NCBI RefSeq assembly: GCF_021458635.1
Contig: NZ_JAIRDQ010000005.1
Location: 124,001-188,000, forward strand
Direction of reading: 5' to 3'
DNA length: 64,000 nucleotides
From: Bradyrhizobium monzae
Lineage (GTDB): Bacteria > Pseudomonadota > Alphaproteobacteria > Rhizobiales > Xanthobacteraceae
Within the stretch, counting starts at the first letter, position 1, and the number at the start of each line of letters is the position of its first letter. Positions 9,293-17,665 of this stretch are shown in pieces. The position numbers and the translations under genes were made by a program. The notes below the pieces were generated by a model. The model ran no database searches. It saw only the letters and a program-made list of their open reading frames with translations, and was not told where the DNA came from.

Positions 9293-10384
9293 CTAGTAAG
9301 TGTAGAACATCCGCTGGATTTCCTTGCTGTCGGTCGTCTTGGTCAGCGCCAGCATCAGCAGAATTCGTGCCTTCTGCGGATTGAGCGTATCCGAGACGAT
9401 GAAGTCGTGTTCGTCGTCCTTGGCTTCCCCATTGCGCGCGACGATGCCGTTGCCGACACGGCTGCTGCGAACGATCGCGACACCTTTCTTGTGGGCCTCG
9501 TCGAGAGCCGGCTCGACCGCGGGCCGGGCAAGACTGCCGTCACCCACGCCAGCATGCACGATCCCCTTGGCCCCGGCGGCGACAAAAGCGTCGACCGCGA
9601 CGCGGTTCATGTTGGCATAGCCGTAGACGATATCGACTTGCGGCAGGGTGTCGAGGTTCGACACGTCAAATTCGGAGTCCATCGTGTGCCGGCGCGTCGA
9701 TTGGCGATAGAAATACGGTTTGTTGCCCTGCATGTAGCCGAGAAAGCCGAGTTCTGGCGTACGGAAGGTGTCTGCCGTCGAGGTGTTGTTCTTGGTGACC
9801 TCGCGCGCCGCGTTGATCTGATCGTTGAGAGCGACGAGCACGCCCTTGCCGACCGCCTCTTCACTGCCCGCGAGGATCACCGCATTGAACAGGTTGATTG
9901 GCCCGTCCGCGCTGATCGCTGTCGAGGGCCGCATGGCGCCGACGATGACGACGGGCTTTTTGCTCTTGACGACCAGGTTCAGGAAATAGCTGGTTTCCTC
10001 GATCGTATCGGTGCCGTGCGTGATCACGATCCCGTCGACATCGTCTTGCGCGAGGAGCGTGTTGACGCGCTTGGCAAGCTTCAGCCAGTAGTCATTGTTC
10101 ATGTTCTCGCTGGCGATCTGGAAGACCTGCTCGCCCTTGACGTTGGCCACCGTCTTCAGTTCGGGAACGGCGTTCAGGAGGGTGTCTATGCCGACCGTGG
10201 CTGCGGTGTAACCGACCACGGTGGTGCTGCTCGCTCCGGTGCCGGCGATCGTGCCGCCAGTTGCGAGAACCATGACGTTGGGAAGACCGACGCCCCTCGC
10301 GTTCGCGGCTTGAAGACTAATGAGCAGCGCAAAGAGCAAGCTCACTGTCGCCAATATCTGATGACGCACTCGAAGTTGCCACAT
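9293..10384 (-). CDS. ansB: Periplasmic L-asparaginase (type II)
   Basis: Hydrolyses L-asparagine to aspartate and ammonia, often with some glutaminase activity. The 363-residue product starts MWQLRVRHQILATVSLLFA with a signal peptide ending near ANA. The first catalytic threonine is in VLATGGTIAGTG and the second in VITHGTDTIEET; IVHAGVGDGS and the C-terminal LMLALTKT are also typical of the type II family. The ATG at 10384 is preceded by GAAAGGGA and was taken over an upstream in-frame start that would bury the signal peptide. The gene stands alone with no amino-acid transporter next to it. ansB is given by family resemblance. Confidence 0.92.
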   Translation of the reverse strand: MWQLRVRHQILATVSLLFALLISLQAANARGVGLPNVMVLATGGTIAGTGASSTTVVGYTAATVGIDTLLNAVPELKTVANVKGEQVFQIASENMNNDYWLKLAKRVNTLLAQDDVDGIVITHGTDTIEETSYFLNLVVKSKKPVVIVGAMRPSTAISADGPINLFNAVILAGSEEAVGKGVLVALNDQINAAREVTKNNTSTADTFRTPELGFLGYMQGNKPYFYRQSTRRHTMDSEFDVSNLDTLPQVDIVYGYANMNRVAVDAFVAAGAKGIVHAGVGDGSLARPAVEPALDEAHKKGVAIVRSSRVGNGIVARNGEAKDDEHDFIVSDTLNPQKARILLMLALTKTTDSKEIQRMFYTY

Positions 10385-10514
10385 CTTGACGTCCCTTTCC
10401 TGGAATGCCTCGTCGATGCGCCCCCGTTCGCTCAGCACTCCATGATCCGTCAGCCGCGGCTATCTGTCTAGGGTTGTGATACTTCGAATGGATTGGTTCG
10501 GGTGGTCCAGTGCG

Positions 10515-10595
10515 CGGAACGTGGATGGCCGGGACATCTGCGCGAAGACGCGCTTCGCGCTTTGGCCCGGCCACGACGGAGTTCGTTCGCTGAAT
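10515..10595. repeat. Intergenic palindromic repeat (GGCCGGG type)
   Basis: GATGGCCGGGACATCTGCGC, GAAGACGCGCTTCGCGCTTTGG and CCCGGCCACGAC form nested inverted repeats between the asparaginase gene and the PsiF-repeat gene. The core GGCCGGG/CCCGGCC recurs at 48533-48556. It is probably a dispersed non-coding repeat. Confidence 0.6.
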
Positions 10596-10627
10596 GCCCG
10601 CTAAAGAAGCAGCGAAGTCGTGGCGCC

Positions 10628-10876
10628 TTACGCGCCCATCTCGCACTTCTTCATGAAGCTGTTCTTGGCGGCGCCGGCGAGGGCCTTGCCGTCGGAGCCG
10701 ACGGCCTTGGGCGTGCAGGCGTCTTCCTTGCACTTCTTCATGAACGAGGTCTTGGCTGCGCCGGCGAGCGCCTTGCCGTCCTTGCCGACGGCCTTGCTCT
10801 CGCAGGTGTCGTCAGCAAGCGCCGAGCCGGCTGCAAAGGTGGCAACGATCGCAGCCAGGAAAATTCGCTTCATCAT
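10628..10876 (-). CDS. PsiF-repeat protein, exported
   Basis: An 82-residue small protein. Residues 1-22 form a signal peptide (MMKRIFLAAIVATFAAGSALA). The mature part is two copies of a 25-30-residue unit, each with KAVG-DGKALAGAAK-SFMKKC and ending in Cys. This is the PsiF repeat, named after a phosphate-starvation-inducible gene of Escherichia coli whose molecular role is unknown. Four cysteines, two per repeat, suggest disulfides in the periplasm. GGGAGA lies in front of the ATG. No Pho box was identified with confidence upstream. Confidence 0.88.
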   Translation of the reverse strand: MMKRIFLAAIVATFAAGSALADDTCESKAVGKDGKALAGAAKTSFMKKCKEDACTPKAVGSDGKALAGAAKNSFMKKCEMGA

Positions 10877-10969
10877 GGGTGTCTCCCTAAACCAAAAGAT
10901 GGCGCGGGAATTGGAGCCCGGAATCGTGGCGCAATCAAGCAGGATCGCGGCGCGGCATCGGTCCTCGCT

Positions 10970-11989
10970 TCATTTTTTCCAACGATCGAGGATGCCTGCG
11001 GCGCTGACGAGGGCATCGTCCATGGCGGCCTGATTCCCCGGTGCCGACTGCCGCAGCGACGATGGCTCGTCGAAATCATGGGTGGCGCCGGGATAGAGGG
11101 TGACATCGATGGGGCTGCCCGCCTGCCGCGACCGGTCGGCGACGTGCTGGCAGATCGCGGGCGAGACCTCCTCGTCGTCGGCACCGAGGAACATCGCGAT
11201 CGGCGCTGTGGTCGAGATGGTCGATGCGAGCAGGGCGGTCTGGCCGCAGCCCGGGTAGAACACGAGGGCGCCGCGAAAGCCTGGCTGGTCGCCCTGCTGG
11301 TTTCCTTGCTGGTTTCCTTGCCGGATCATCACGTTCAGCGCGGTGCTGCCGCCGTTGGACCAGCCTTGCAGATAGATCTGACCGGCGACGACATCGCGGC
11401 GGCCGCGCAGGTAGGCGAGCGCGCCTTCGGCGTCGAGCGGGCGCACATTGGTCTCGTTGACGTCGGCGCGGTCAGGGTCGCCATGGGTGAAGCGGCCAAA
11501 GCCATTGGCCTTGCCGCGCGGGCCAAAACTGTCCGGCAGCAAAGCGAGGTAGCCGCGCGCCGACCAATAGTCACCCCACATCGCATGGCGCTTCGACAAG
11601 GTGTTCACGTTGCAGGGTGAGGCGGTGCCGGCGCCAACGAAGGTGCAATTTTCGTTGTCATTGCTGGAATACGGTCCGCCGCGCCCGTGCAGCATGACAA
11701 TGGCGGGCCAGGGGCCGGGCGTGCTCGGCTGGAACAGATAGCCGGTGAGCGTCGTGCCGCCGTCGGCGCTGCGGAAATAGACCGTCTGTGGCACGGCGGA
11801 GACGGCTTGCACCGATAGCAGCAAGGCTACGATCAGACGACGATACGGACCAGATGAGGTTGCAATACGAATCCGCCAGGCTGCAACGCAATCAGACCCC
11901 GCGCGCGAGCAACGCCTTGAAGTCGGCGCGTGCACGCTGCGCTTCGGCACGGGCGACCTCGGAGGCGTCCCCGAGGCCGAAATAGCCAT
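10970..11989 (-). CDS. Dienelactone hydrolase-family protein
   Basis: An alpha/beta hydrolase. IVMLHGRGGPYSS gives the oxyanion region, YLQGWSNGGSTAL the nucleophile Ser (GWSNGG), FLGADDEEVSP the acid residue and YPGATHDFD the histidine, as in dienelactone-hydrolase-type enzymes. A hydrophobic stretch LIVALLLSVQAVSA before the domain looks like a signal peptide or anchor. The start is not settled. The ATG at 11989 overlaps the upstream gene by about 98 bp; a GTG at 11935 is in frame and would shorten the tail. A Gln/Gly tandem (GNQQGNQQGDQPG) lies in a loop. The gene follows another alpha/beta hydrolase on the same strand and is probably co-transcribed with it. Confidence 0.82.
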   Translation of the reverse strand: MAISASGTPPRSPVPKRSVHAPTSRRCSRAGSDCVAAWRIRIATSSGPYRRLIVALLLSVQAVSAVPQTVYFRSADGGTTLTGYLFQPSTPGPWPAIVMLHGRGGPYSSNDNENCTFVGAGTASPCNVNTLSKRHAMWGDYWSARGYLALLPDSFGPRGKANGFGRFTHGDPDRADVNETNVRPLDAEGALAYLRGRRDVVAGQIYLQGWSNGGSTALNVMIRQGNQQGNQQGDQPGFRGALVFYPGCGQTALLASTISTTAPIAMFLGADDEEVSPAICQHVADRSRQAGSPIDVTLYPGATHDFDEPSSLRQSAPGNQAAMDDALVSAAGILDRWKK

Positions 11990-12854
11990 GGATCAGCCCG
12001 GCGCCCTCATGATGCTTCACCCGCACGCCGGCGGTCTCCAGCGCCCGCGCATAGGCTGTGCCTTCGTCGCGCAGCGGATCGTACCAGGCGGTGGTCACGA
12101 TCGCGGGCGCGAGGCCTGCGAGCGAGGCGGCACGCAGCGGAGAGACCCGCCAGTCGGCGGCGTGACCGGCGTCAGCGAGATAATGGCCGGCGAACCATTC
12201 CATGACGGCACGCGAGAGGAAGTAGCCTTCGGCGTTCTCGGCGCGCGACGGAAAGCGCGCGTTCTCGCGCGCGTCGGCATAGAAGCCGACGACGTCGGTG
12301 ACGGGATAAACCAGGAGCTGCGCGGCAAGCCTGATCCCGGCGTCGCGGCAGGCGATTGCGGTGGCGGCCGCGAGATTGCCGCCGGCGCTGTCACCGGCCA
12401 CGCCAAGACGCTTGGCGTCGCCGCCAAATTCCGCGACACGGTTGAACACGTCGCTCGCAGCATTGAAGGCGTCCTCGAAGGCGCCGGGAAAGCGCGTTTC
12501 CGGCGGGCGGCGATAGTCGACGGAGACCACGACCGCGCCGATCTCGATCGCCAGATTGCGCGCCTGCCGGTCGTGGGTCTCGAGGTCACCCGCGACCCAG
12601 CCGCCGCCGTGGAAGAACACAACGGTGGGCGCGGGCGCGCTGCCGGCGCGATAAACGCGTGCATCAAGTGGCCCGGCGCCGCCCTTCACCCTGATATCCT
12701 GCACGGCATCGACGGGCGGCGGCGGTACGGCCGCGCGCGAGGCAGCCAGTGCGCGCAAGGCATCGCGGGCGCTCTGTGGCGTCATCGTCGCGGGATCGCG
12801 CAGCGGCAGCAGCGGAATGATCTGGGCGATGACGGGATCAAGCGGTGCGGCCAT
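11892..12854 (-). CDS. Alpha/beta hydrolase (hormone-sensitive-lipase-like esterase)
   Basis: A 320-residue carboxylesterase of the HSL (family IV) group. It shows the HGGGWVAGD oxyanion motif, GDSAGGNLAAA with the nucleophile Ser, YDPLRDEG with the acid, and GLIHGYFG with the histidine. No signal peptide is seen, so it is cytosolic. The ATG at 12854 has GAGGA before it. A longer frame exists upstream but has no family match and runs towards the divergent nitroreductase gene. Enzymes of this type hydrolyse short-chain acyl esters; the natural substrate is unknown. The stop lies inside the start region of the following hydrolase gene, which suggests translational linkage. Confidence 0.92.
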   Translation of the reverse strand: MAAPLDPVIAQIIPLLPLRDPATMTPQSARDALRALAASRAAVPPPPVDAVQDIRVKGGAGPLDARVYRAGSAPAPTVVFFHGGGWVAGDLETHDRQARNLAIEIGAVVVSVDYRRPPETRFPGAFEDAFNAASDVFNRVAEFGGDAKRLGVAGDSAGGNLAAATAIACRDAGIRLAAQLLVYPVTDVVGFYADARENARFPSRAENAEGYFLSRAVMEWFAGHYLADAGHAADWRVSPLRAASLAGLAPAIVTTAWYDPLRDEGTAYARALETAGVRVKHHEGAGLIHGYFGLGDASEVARAEAQRARADFKALLARGV

Positions 12855-12997
12855 GATGGGATCCTCACGGGTGTGGCGTGGCCACAGGGGTTCTTGGTCT
12901 TGCTTGCGGGTTAGCATAGATTTCGCGGGTCGCATCGGCAACCGCAGAGGTGTTGCAGATGCCATGCAAATGAATGAACGGGCAGGGAGGTCCTGAG

Positions 12998-13675
12998 GTG
13001 GAATTCGAAACGCTGGTCCAGTCGCGCCGCAGCGTGCGCGGTTTCAAGCAGCAGCCGGTGCCGCGCGCCGTGGTCGAGGCGATCATCGATAGCGCCAAGC
13101 GCGCGCCGTCGTCGATGAACACCCAGCCCTGGCATGTTCACGTCCTGACAGGCAGCCCGCTGGAACAAGTGCGCCGCCGCAACATGGAGGAGATGGTCGG
13201 CGGGGCCAAGGTCAAGCGCGACATCATCAGCCATGGCGAGTACCAGGGCGTGCATCGCAGCCGCCAAGTCGACATCGCCAAGAAGCTGTTCGGCGCGATG
13301 GGGATTGCACGCGACGACAAGCCGATGCGGCAGGACTGGGTGCTGCGCGGCTTCCGCCAGTTCGACGCGCCGGTCTCGCTGGTGCTGACCTACGATCGCG
13401 TGCTCGATCCCGGCGCCGTCTGCCATTTCGATCTCGGCGCACTCTGCTATGGCATCGTGCTGGCAGCCTGGGACCGCGGGCTCGGCTCTGTCGTCAACGG
13501 GCAGGGCATCATGCGTTCCGACATCGTGCGCGAAGTCGCAAAGATCCCGGAAGACGAGGTCATCATGACCTGCGTTGCAATGGGCTATCCTGACGACAAC
13601 TTTGCCGCGAATGCCGTTCGTTCGGATCGCGAAGGCAATGACGAGTTCGTCCGCTACGTTGGTTTTGCCGACTGA
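12998..13675 (+). CDS. Nitroreductase-family oxidoreductase
   Basis: A 225-residue FMN-dependent nitroreductase-fold protein. The N-terminal SRRSVRGFKQQPV and APSSMNTQPWHV contact FMN and NAD(P)H; the C-terminal AMGYPDDNFAANAVRSDRE is the usual family ending. Members reduce nitroaromatics, quinones or enones with NAD(P)H. The GTG at 12998 was chosen because GGGAGG sits eight bases before it. An ATG 24 bp upstream would place that ribosome site inside the gene. The gene is divergent from the esterase gene with about 140 bp between them. No regulator is adjacent. Confidence 0.9.
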   Translation: MEFETLVQSRRSVRGFKQQPVPRAVVEAIIDSAKRAPSSMNTQPWHVHVLTGSPLEQVRRRNMEEMVGGAKVKRDIISHGEYQGVHRSRQVDIAKKLFGAMGIARDDKPMRQDWVLRGFRQFDAPVSLVLTYDRVLDPGAVCHFDLGALCYGIVLAAWDRGLGSVVNGQGIMRSDIVREVAKIPEDEVIMTCVAMGYPDDNFAANAVRSDREGNDEFVRYVGFAD

Positions 13676-13810
13676 CACCCAAGAGGCCGGAGGAGATTAT
13701 TCCCTCGCGAAATTTTTCGTGCGGACTCGTCACGGCCTCTTGCAATCTTTGCCGTGCAGGAGGAACAATATGAGGACTTGAAGGTTTGTTGCTGGCGCGA
13801 GGGAATTGAC

Positions 13811-14014
13811 ATGCGGCGGCTGGCTAGCCTGGTTCGATGGTTCTTCGGTCCGCGGATGCGGCATCCGATCGATGATGATCCCAGCCTTCCTTTTACACCT
13901 GAAGAGTTCAGCAGGCTGGTCCGCAGTGGCCGGCGCGAAGACATGAAGCTGCTCGCCGAAGGACTGGCTTGTCGCTCGATCCCGCGCCGCATCAAATATC
14001 GGGCGACGCACTAG
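13811..14014 (+). CDS. Small hypothetical protein
   Basis: A possible 67-residue basic protein starting MRRLASLVRWFFGPRMRHP, with GAGGG about ten bases before the ATG. It has one amphipathic or weakly hydrophobic N-terminal helix and a SIPRRIKYRATH tail. I do not recognise a family. A 24-codon longer frame exists with no ribosome site. Codon use is in keeping with the neighbours, but the gene is short and the case rests on the start signal and an unbroken frame. Confidence 0.45.
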   Translation: MRRLASLVRWFFGPRMRHPIDDDPSLPFTPEEFSRLVRSGRREDMKLLAEGLACRSIPRRIKYRATH

Positions 14015-14058
14015 ACGCACCCGTGACGTTGTTGCCCGCCCGCTGGTTTCGCGCGCGC

Positions 14059-14327
14059 TCAGCGTGACAGTGCGAGCTCCTTGAAGGATGCGACCAGCGC
14101 CTTCTCCAGCTTTCCGGTCATCCCGCAGAGAATATCATAGGCCTCGTTGCGCGGCATCGTCGGCTTGTCGTGCGGTGCGCTATCAGCGCGGCGAAAAAGT
14201 CCGATATCGTGAGAATGCGCACGATGTCGTTGATGCTCTCGCCGACCAACGCATCCGGATAGCCGCTGCCGTCGGGGTTGATAGGCCTGGTTATGGTTCG
14301 CGCGTTCTGCGCGGATGACATCGCCAT
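14059..14327 (-). pseudogene. HD-GYP domain remnant (truncated, frameshifted)
   Basis: Read on the minus strand, one frame gives NPDGSGYPDALVGESINDIV followed by RILTISDFFAALI, which matches the DGxGYPxGL...ARIxxxADxFDAL part of HD-GYP cyclic-di-GMP phosphodiesterases. The match then breaks off. A different frame continues it with DKPTMPRNEAYDILCGMTGK and a LEKALVASFKEL tail, typical of the C-terminus of the same family. The N-terminal two-thirds with the HD metal residues is absent; the upstream side abuts the PilZ gene. This is a decayed fragment with at least one frameshift near 14190 and a 5' deletion. It may once have worked with the PilZ protein next door in c-di-GMP signalling. Confidence 0.75.
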
Positions 14328-14361
14328 GATTACGGTTGGACGACGTTGATGAAGTTCGATC

Positions 14362-14679
14362 CTATTTGCTCTGGGCGCCAGTCTGCGCAGCCGCCGCCCG
14401 CTTCTTCCTGTCCGCGCTGATGAAGTGAACGCCGGCCATTGTGCCGTCGATCCAGACCAGCTCGCAGCGGCGGTAGGCGAGACCCGTCGACGACAGCACC
14501 AGGAAGAACTCCTTGGCCTGCAGCACGTCGAGTGTGCCTTCGACCTCGATCTTGGCGCCGGTGTTGGACACGTCGAGCAAGACGCAGCTGCGCCGCCACG
14601 TGCCGTCCGATCCCATCAAATTGACGGGTTGCCGGTGCTCCATTTTCACGCGAGAATCCTTGCGACCGTCGAATCTCAT
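14362..14679 (-). CDS. PilZ domain protein
   Basis: A 105-residue single-domain PilZ protein, a c-di-GMP receptor fold. It has the N-terminal RKDSR arginine motif (RxxxR) and DVSNTGAKIEVEG, the (D/N)xSxxG motif, both needed for ligand binding, so binding looks intact. The ATG at 14679 overlaps the stop of the preceding DUF2336 gene in an ATGA arrangement, so the two are probably translationally coupled. GGGGAA precedes the start. A Lys/Arg/Ala tail ends the protein. It lies directly beside the broken HD-GYP fragment. Confidence 0.9.
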   Translation of the reverse strand: MRFDGRKDSRVKMEHRQPVNLMGSDGTWRRSCVLLDVSNTGAKIEVEGTLDVLQAKEFFLVLSSTGLAYRRCELVWIDGTMAGVHFISADRKKRAAAAQTGAQSK

Positions 14680-15764
14680 CGGCTGTTCCCCATTTTCGCG
14701 CCGCGATTTCCCGGATCGTTTGTGTTGGCGCTTGCTGCGATTTCCCCCCAGCGCACCGCCCACTGGCTGGTCGACAACAGAAGCATTTCGAAGATGAGTT
14801 GCGCGCGCTCGCGCTGGGCGAACGAGAGCCGCGCGCCGCTGCGATTGCTCAGGATCGCGAGCGTGGTCGCCCAGTTCAGGCGCGCCGCCCGGCACGCCAT
14901 CACCAGGCCCTCGCAATCGTCATCGCTCATGACATGTTCGACGATCTCGATCGGTGCGCCTGATAGTACCGACAGGGCGGCGAAAAGATTGGCGGTCTCG
15001 CCGCGGATCGCGAAGCGGTTCACAGTGGAATCGTTGAGCTTGCCGACGCGGCTGAGCGCAATGATCTCGGGCCGCGCGTTCGCGTAATCGGCCGAGCAGC
15101 GCGGCTTTGGCGGAGTCGGTACGGCAGCCTGCGCGGGAGGAACGGCGGAGGCATTGGGTTTGGCGGGGGCTGTGGAGAGCAGCTTCCGCACGATCAAGTC
15201 AGGGGTGCCGGGCCGCAGCACCAGCGCCTTCGCAATCTCGCCGTCCTGGTCGGCCGCGGCGAGGGTGGCAAAAGCGGCCTCGGAGAATTGTGTTCCGGGG
15301 TTCTTGATCAGCGCCAGACAGATATGCTCGCCGCGCCTGATCAGCGCCTCGGCCACATCGGGCTCGACGCAGTCACGCGCCGCGATCGCGCGTTGATGCC
15401 GTTCGCCGCACGAGGCCGCGATCACCGCAAGATCGGCCGTGGAGAGTGCCTGGGATCCGAGCAGCACGGGACACGCCACGTCCGCGTTGTCGTGGGAGGC
15501 AAGGCGCCGCAATGTCTCCGGCGGAGCGACTTTGAGATCGGCAAGAGTCGTGCTGAGTTGGATCAGCGCACTCGCCTCGACCCGTTCTGTCAGTCGCAGC
15601 AGAACGCCATCGACCACGCCGGAAAGCAGTTCCTGGGAACGATCGCGGCTGCCGGTGAGCAACTGCACAATGCCGGACAGGATACGCGCGCAACGGTCCC
15701 GCGGACAGGTTGCGACCGCTTCCTCCAATTCACCCAGAATATCAGCAGGCGAATTTGCCATCAT
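14676..15764 (-). CDS. DUF2336 domain protein
   Basis: A 362-residue, mostly alpha-helical, Ala/Leu-rich protein with repeated short helical units (LRRLASHDNADVACPVLLGS, ALIRRGEHICLALIKNPGTQ) as in DUF2336, a HEAT-like family common in Bradyrhizobium and relatives. No catalytic residues are visible. A Pro/Ala linker near residue 210 separates two helical halves. Overlap with the PilZ gene by four bases argues for a joint role, probably in c-di-GMP-linked or envelope signalling; that is inference. Two in-frame ATGs (15764 and 15761) are possible starts and the ribosome site is weak. Confidence 0.85.
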   Translation of the reverse strand: MMANSPADILGELEEAVATCPRDRCARILSGIVQLLTGSRDRSQELLSGVVDGVLLRLTERVEASALIQLSTTLADLKVAPPETLRRLASHDNADVACPVLLGSQALSTADLAVIAASCGERHQRAIAARDCVEPDVAEALIRRGEHICLALIKNPGTQFSEAAFATLAAADQDGEIAKALVLRPGTPDLIVRKLLSTAPAKPNASAVPPAQAAVPTPPKPRCSADYANARPEIIALSRVGKLNDSTVNRFAIRGETANLFAALSVLSGAPIEIVEHVMSDDDCEGLVMACRAARLNWATTLAILSNRSGARLSFAQRERAQLIFEMLLLSTSQWAVRWGEIAASANTNDPGNRGAKMGNSR

Positions 15765-16066
15765 GGCAGGGGCCTGTACTCAAAATAAATTTCGACGAAC
15801 TAACGCCCTCCATTCCGCCCTATATGCGTTAATTTGAAATTGAGACATCGCCGCTGCGGGGTATCAGCGCACCGCCTGTTTCGCCGGAAACGCTATCGAA
15901 ATTTGGCAGGAGGCGACGCCGCTCCTTGTCCTTTGCGTTGGACCCCCGCCAACTGGTCGAGGCGGGCTCGAATGAGTCTGTCGGTCTCACGGGGAGCCGG
16001 AAGGGGGAATTCAGATCGGCGCATTGCCGAACACGCGTCGTTTCCTGGCGCGTATTTTCATTTGCC
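15765..16066. other. Divergent intergenic region
   Basis: About 300 bp between the DUF2336 gene (minus) and the AraC gene (plus). The part near 15780-15845 is AT-richer and is a plausible place for promoters of both. Open frames across it are shadows with no family match. No repeat or operator stood out. Confidence 0.5.
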
Positions 16067-17011
16067 ATGAACAACATTGATGCTGCGCCACTGGCGCCAA
16101 AGATATTTCGTTTTGCAGATGTCGATGAGTTTCGCAACGCGATCCGCGGCCTGAATTTCGAGTTCACGCCGTTTGTGCGAAGGATCGCGACCGAGCAGAT
16201 CATTCTGCAATTGCCCGGCTGCGACGTGAACATGACGCGGGCATTTCCGCGCGTCGTGGACGCGCAGCTCATTGCCGACTGCACGGCGGTTGGCTTCGCG
16301 ATGGACGATCTCGAAATCCCGATCCGCTTCAACGGCGCGCAGCGCGACCGCGCCGTCATCGTCATCGGCAGCAGCGGCGCGGCCTACAACACGATCGAGG
16401 AGGTGCAGCGACAAATCGCCTCGGTCGTGTTCAGGCCCGAGGTGAAGGATCGCGGCTGGCCCGAGACGAGCTCCAGCTTCAAGATCTTCGAGACCAGTCC
16501 CCTGGCGCTGCACTGGCTGCGGAAGGTGGTCAGGGAAGTGCTGGCGGCTGCGTCGGAGCCGATCTCTTCAGCCGAGGCGCCGCTGAAGGCAGCGGCGATG
16601 AAGGAGTCCCTGCTCGGTGCCGTCGATGCCGCGTTCGCCAATGTCGTGCCCGCGCGCTGGACCCAGCGGCCGAATGACGAGCGGCAGTTCAAGCTGTTCC
16701 AGGATATCCGTGCGCTGTTGTCCGACGATCTCTCGCAGCCGATCTACAGCGAGGAGATTGCGCGCAAGCTCGGCCTGTCCGTCCGCACCCTGCACGACGT
16801 CGTGCGCCGCTATCGCGGCATGAGCCTGCACCGCTATTTACGCCTGCGCCGCCTGTGGCTGGTGCGCCAGCGGCTGCTCGCCGGTGCCGACAGCGTCAAG
16901 GCCGTCGCGCTCGCCTTCGGCTTCTGGCATCTCAGCGATTTCTCCCGCAGCTATCGCGACCAGTTCGGCGAGGCGCCGTCGCAGACGCTGGAATTCGGGC
17001 GAAAACGATAG
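16067..17011 (+). CDS. AraC-family transcriptional regulator
   Basis: A 314-residue regulator. The C-terminal roughly 100 residues hold two helix-turn-helix units: EEIARKLGLSVRTLHDVVRR and then VKAVALAFGFWHLSDFSRSY followed by RDQFGEAPSQTLEF, the classic AraC signature. The N-terminal part (residues 1-190) resembles the sensing domain of the AraC/OxyR-like group with CDVNMTRAFPRVVDAQ and no metal motif. The ATG at 16067 (MNNIDAAPL) was chosen; the open frame continues 47 codons upstream without a convincing start. The gene lies 52 bp before the FMN reductase gene on the same strand, so it may regulate or be co-transcribed with it. Confidence 0.88.
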   Translation: MNNIDAAPLAPKIFRFADVDEFRNAIRGLNFEFTPFVRRIATEQIILQLPGCDVNMTRAFPRVVDAQLIADCTAVGFAMDDLEIPIRFNGAQRDRAVIVIGSSGAAYNTIEEVQRQIASVVFRPEVKDRGWPETSSSFKIFETSPLALHWLRKVVREVLAAASEPISSAEAPLKAAAMKESLLGAVDAAFANVVPARWTQRPNDERQFKLFQDIRALLSDDLSQPIYSEEIARKLGLSVRTLHDVVRRYRGMSLHRYLRLRRLWLVRQRLLAGADSVKAVALAFGFWHLSDFSRSYRDQFGEAPSQTLEFGRKR

Positions 17012-17063
17012 CGCTGCAAATCGGCTGGGGCCGTCCCGCGCTTTTCGTGCTAACCTGCAGGAC

Positions 17064-17654
17064 ATGAGCAATCGCATCCTCGTCCTCTACGGTTCCTACC
17101 GGTCCGACCGCATGGGCATCCGCCTTGCGAATTTCGTCATCGATCGCCTGCGCGGCCGCGGCGACGAGGTCGAGTTGATCGACGCCAAGGCGATCGGCCT
17201 GCCGATGCTCGACCGCATGTACAAGGAATATCCCAAAGGTGCGGCGCCCGAGGCGCTGGAGAAGCTCGCCGGCCAGATCCGCGGCGCCGACGGCTTCGTC
17301 TTCGTCACCGGCGAATATAATTGGGGCATTCAGCCCGGCCTGAAGAACCTCACCGACCACTTCCTGGAAGAGTGGTTCTGGCGGCCGGCCGCGATCGTGA
17401 GCTATTCCGCCGGCCGCCTGTCCGGCGCGCGCGCTTCGACCGCGTGGCACGGCACGCTGTCGGAAATGGGCATGGTGGTGATCTCGAGCACCATCGGTGT
17501 CGGGCCGATCGCGCAGACGCTGTCAGCCGAGAGCGAGCCGATCGGCGAGGGCGGCAAGGCGCTGGAACGCTCGTTCCCGCGCTTCGCCGATGACCTCGAT
17601 TGGTGGATCGAGGCGGCGAAAGCGCAACGCGCGCGCAAGCCGCCGCCTTATTGA
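17064..17654 (+). CDS. NAD(P)H-dependent FMN reductase
   Basis: A 196-residue flavodoxin-fold oxidoreductase of the NADPH-dependent FMN reductase family. The FMN phosphate loop is VLYGSYRSDRMG, and VTGEYNWGIQPGLKNLTDH is the characteristic second motif (PEYN...PG.LKN). It reduces flavin, quinone or azo substrates with NAD(P)H and is likely cytosolic. It follows the AraC gene at 52 bp. The gene is convergent with the chemoreceptor, the two stops being only 11 bp apart. Confidence 0.92.
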   Translation: MSNRILVLYGSYRSDRMGIRLANFVIDRLRGRGDEVELIDAKAIGLPMLDRMYKEYPKGAAPEALEKLAGQIRGADGFVFVTGEYNWGIQPGLKNLTDHFLEEWFWRPAAIVSYSAGRLSGARASTAWHGTLSEMGMVVISSTIGVGPIAQTLSAESEPIGEGGKALERSFPRFADDLDWWIEAAKAQRARKPPPY

Positions 17655-17665
17655 ACGCTTGCGGC

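Noticed and set aside
15829..16365. Minus-strand open frame across the AraC promoter
   Set aside because: Ser/Arg/Thr-rich shadow of the AraC gene with no start signal or family match.
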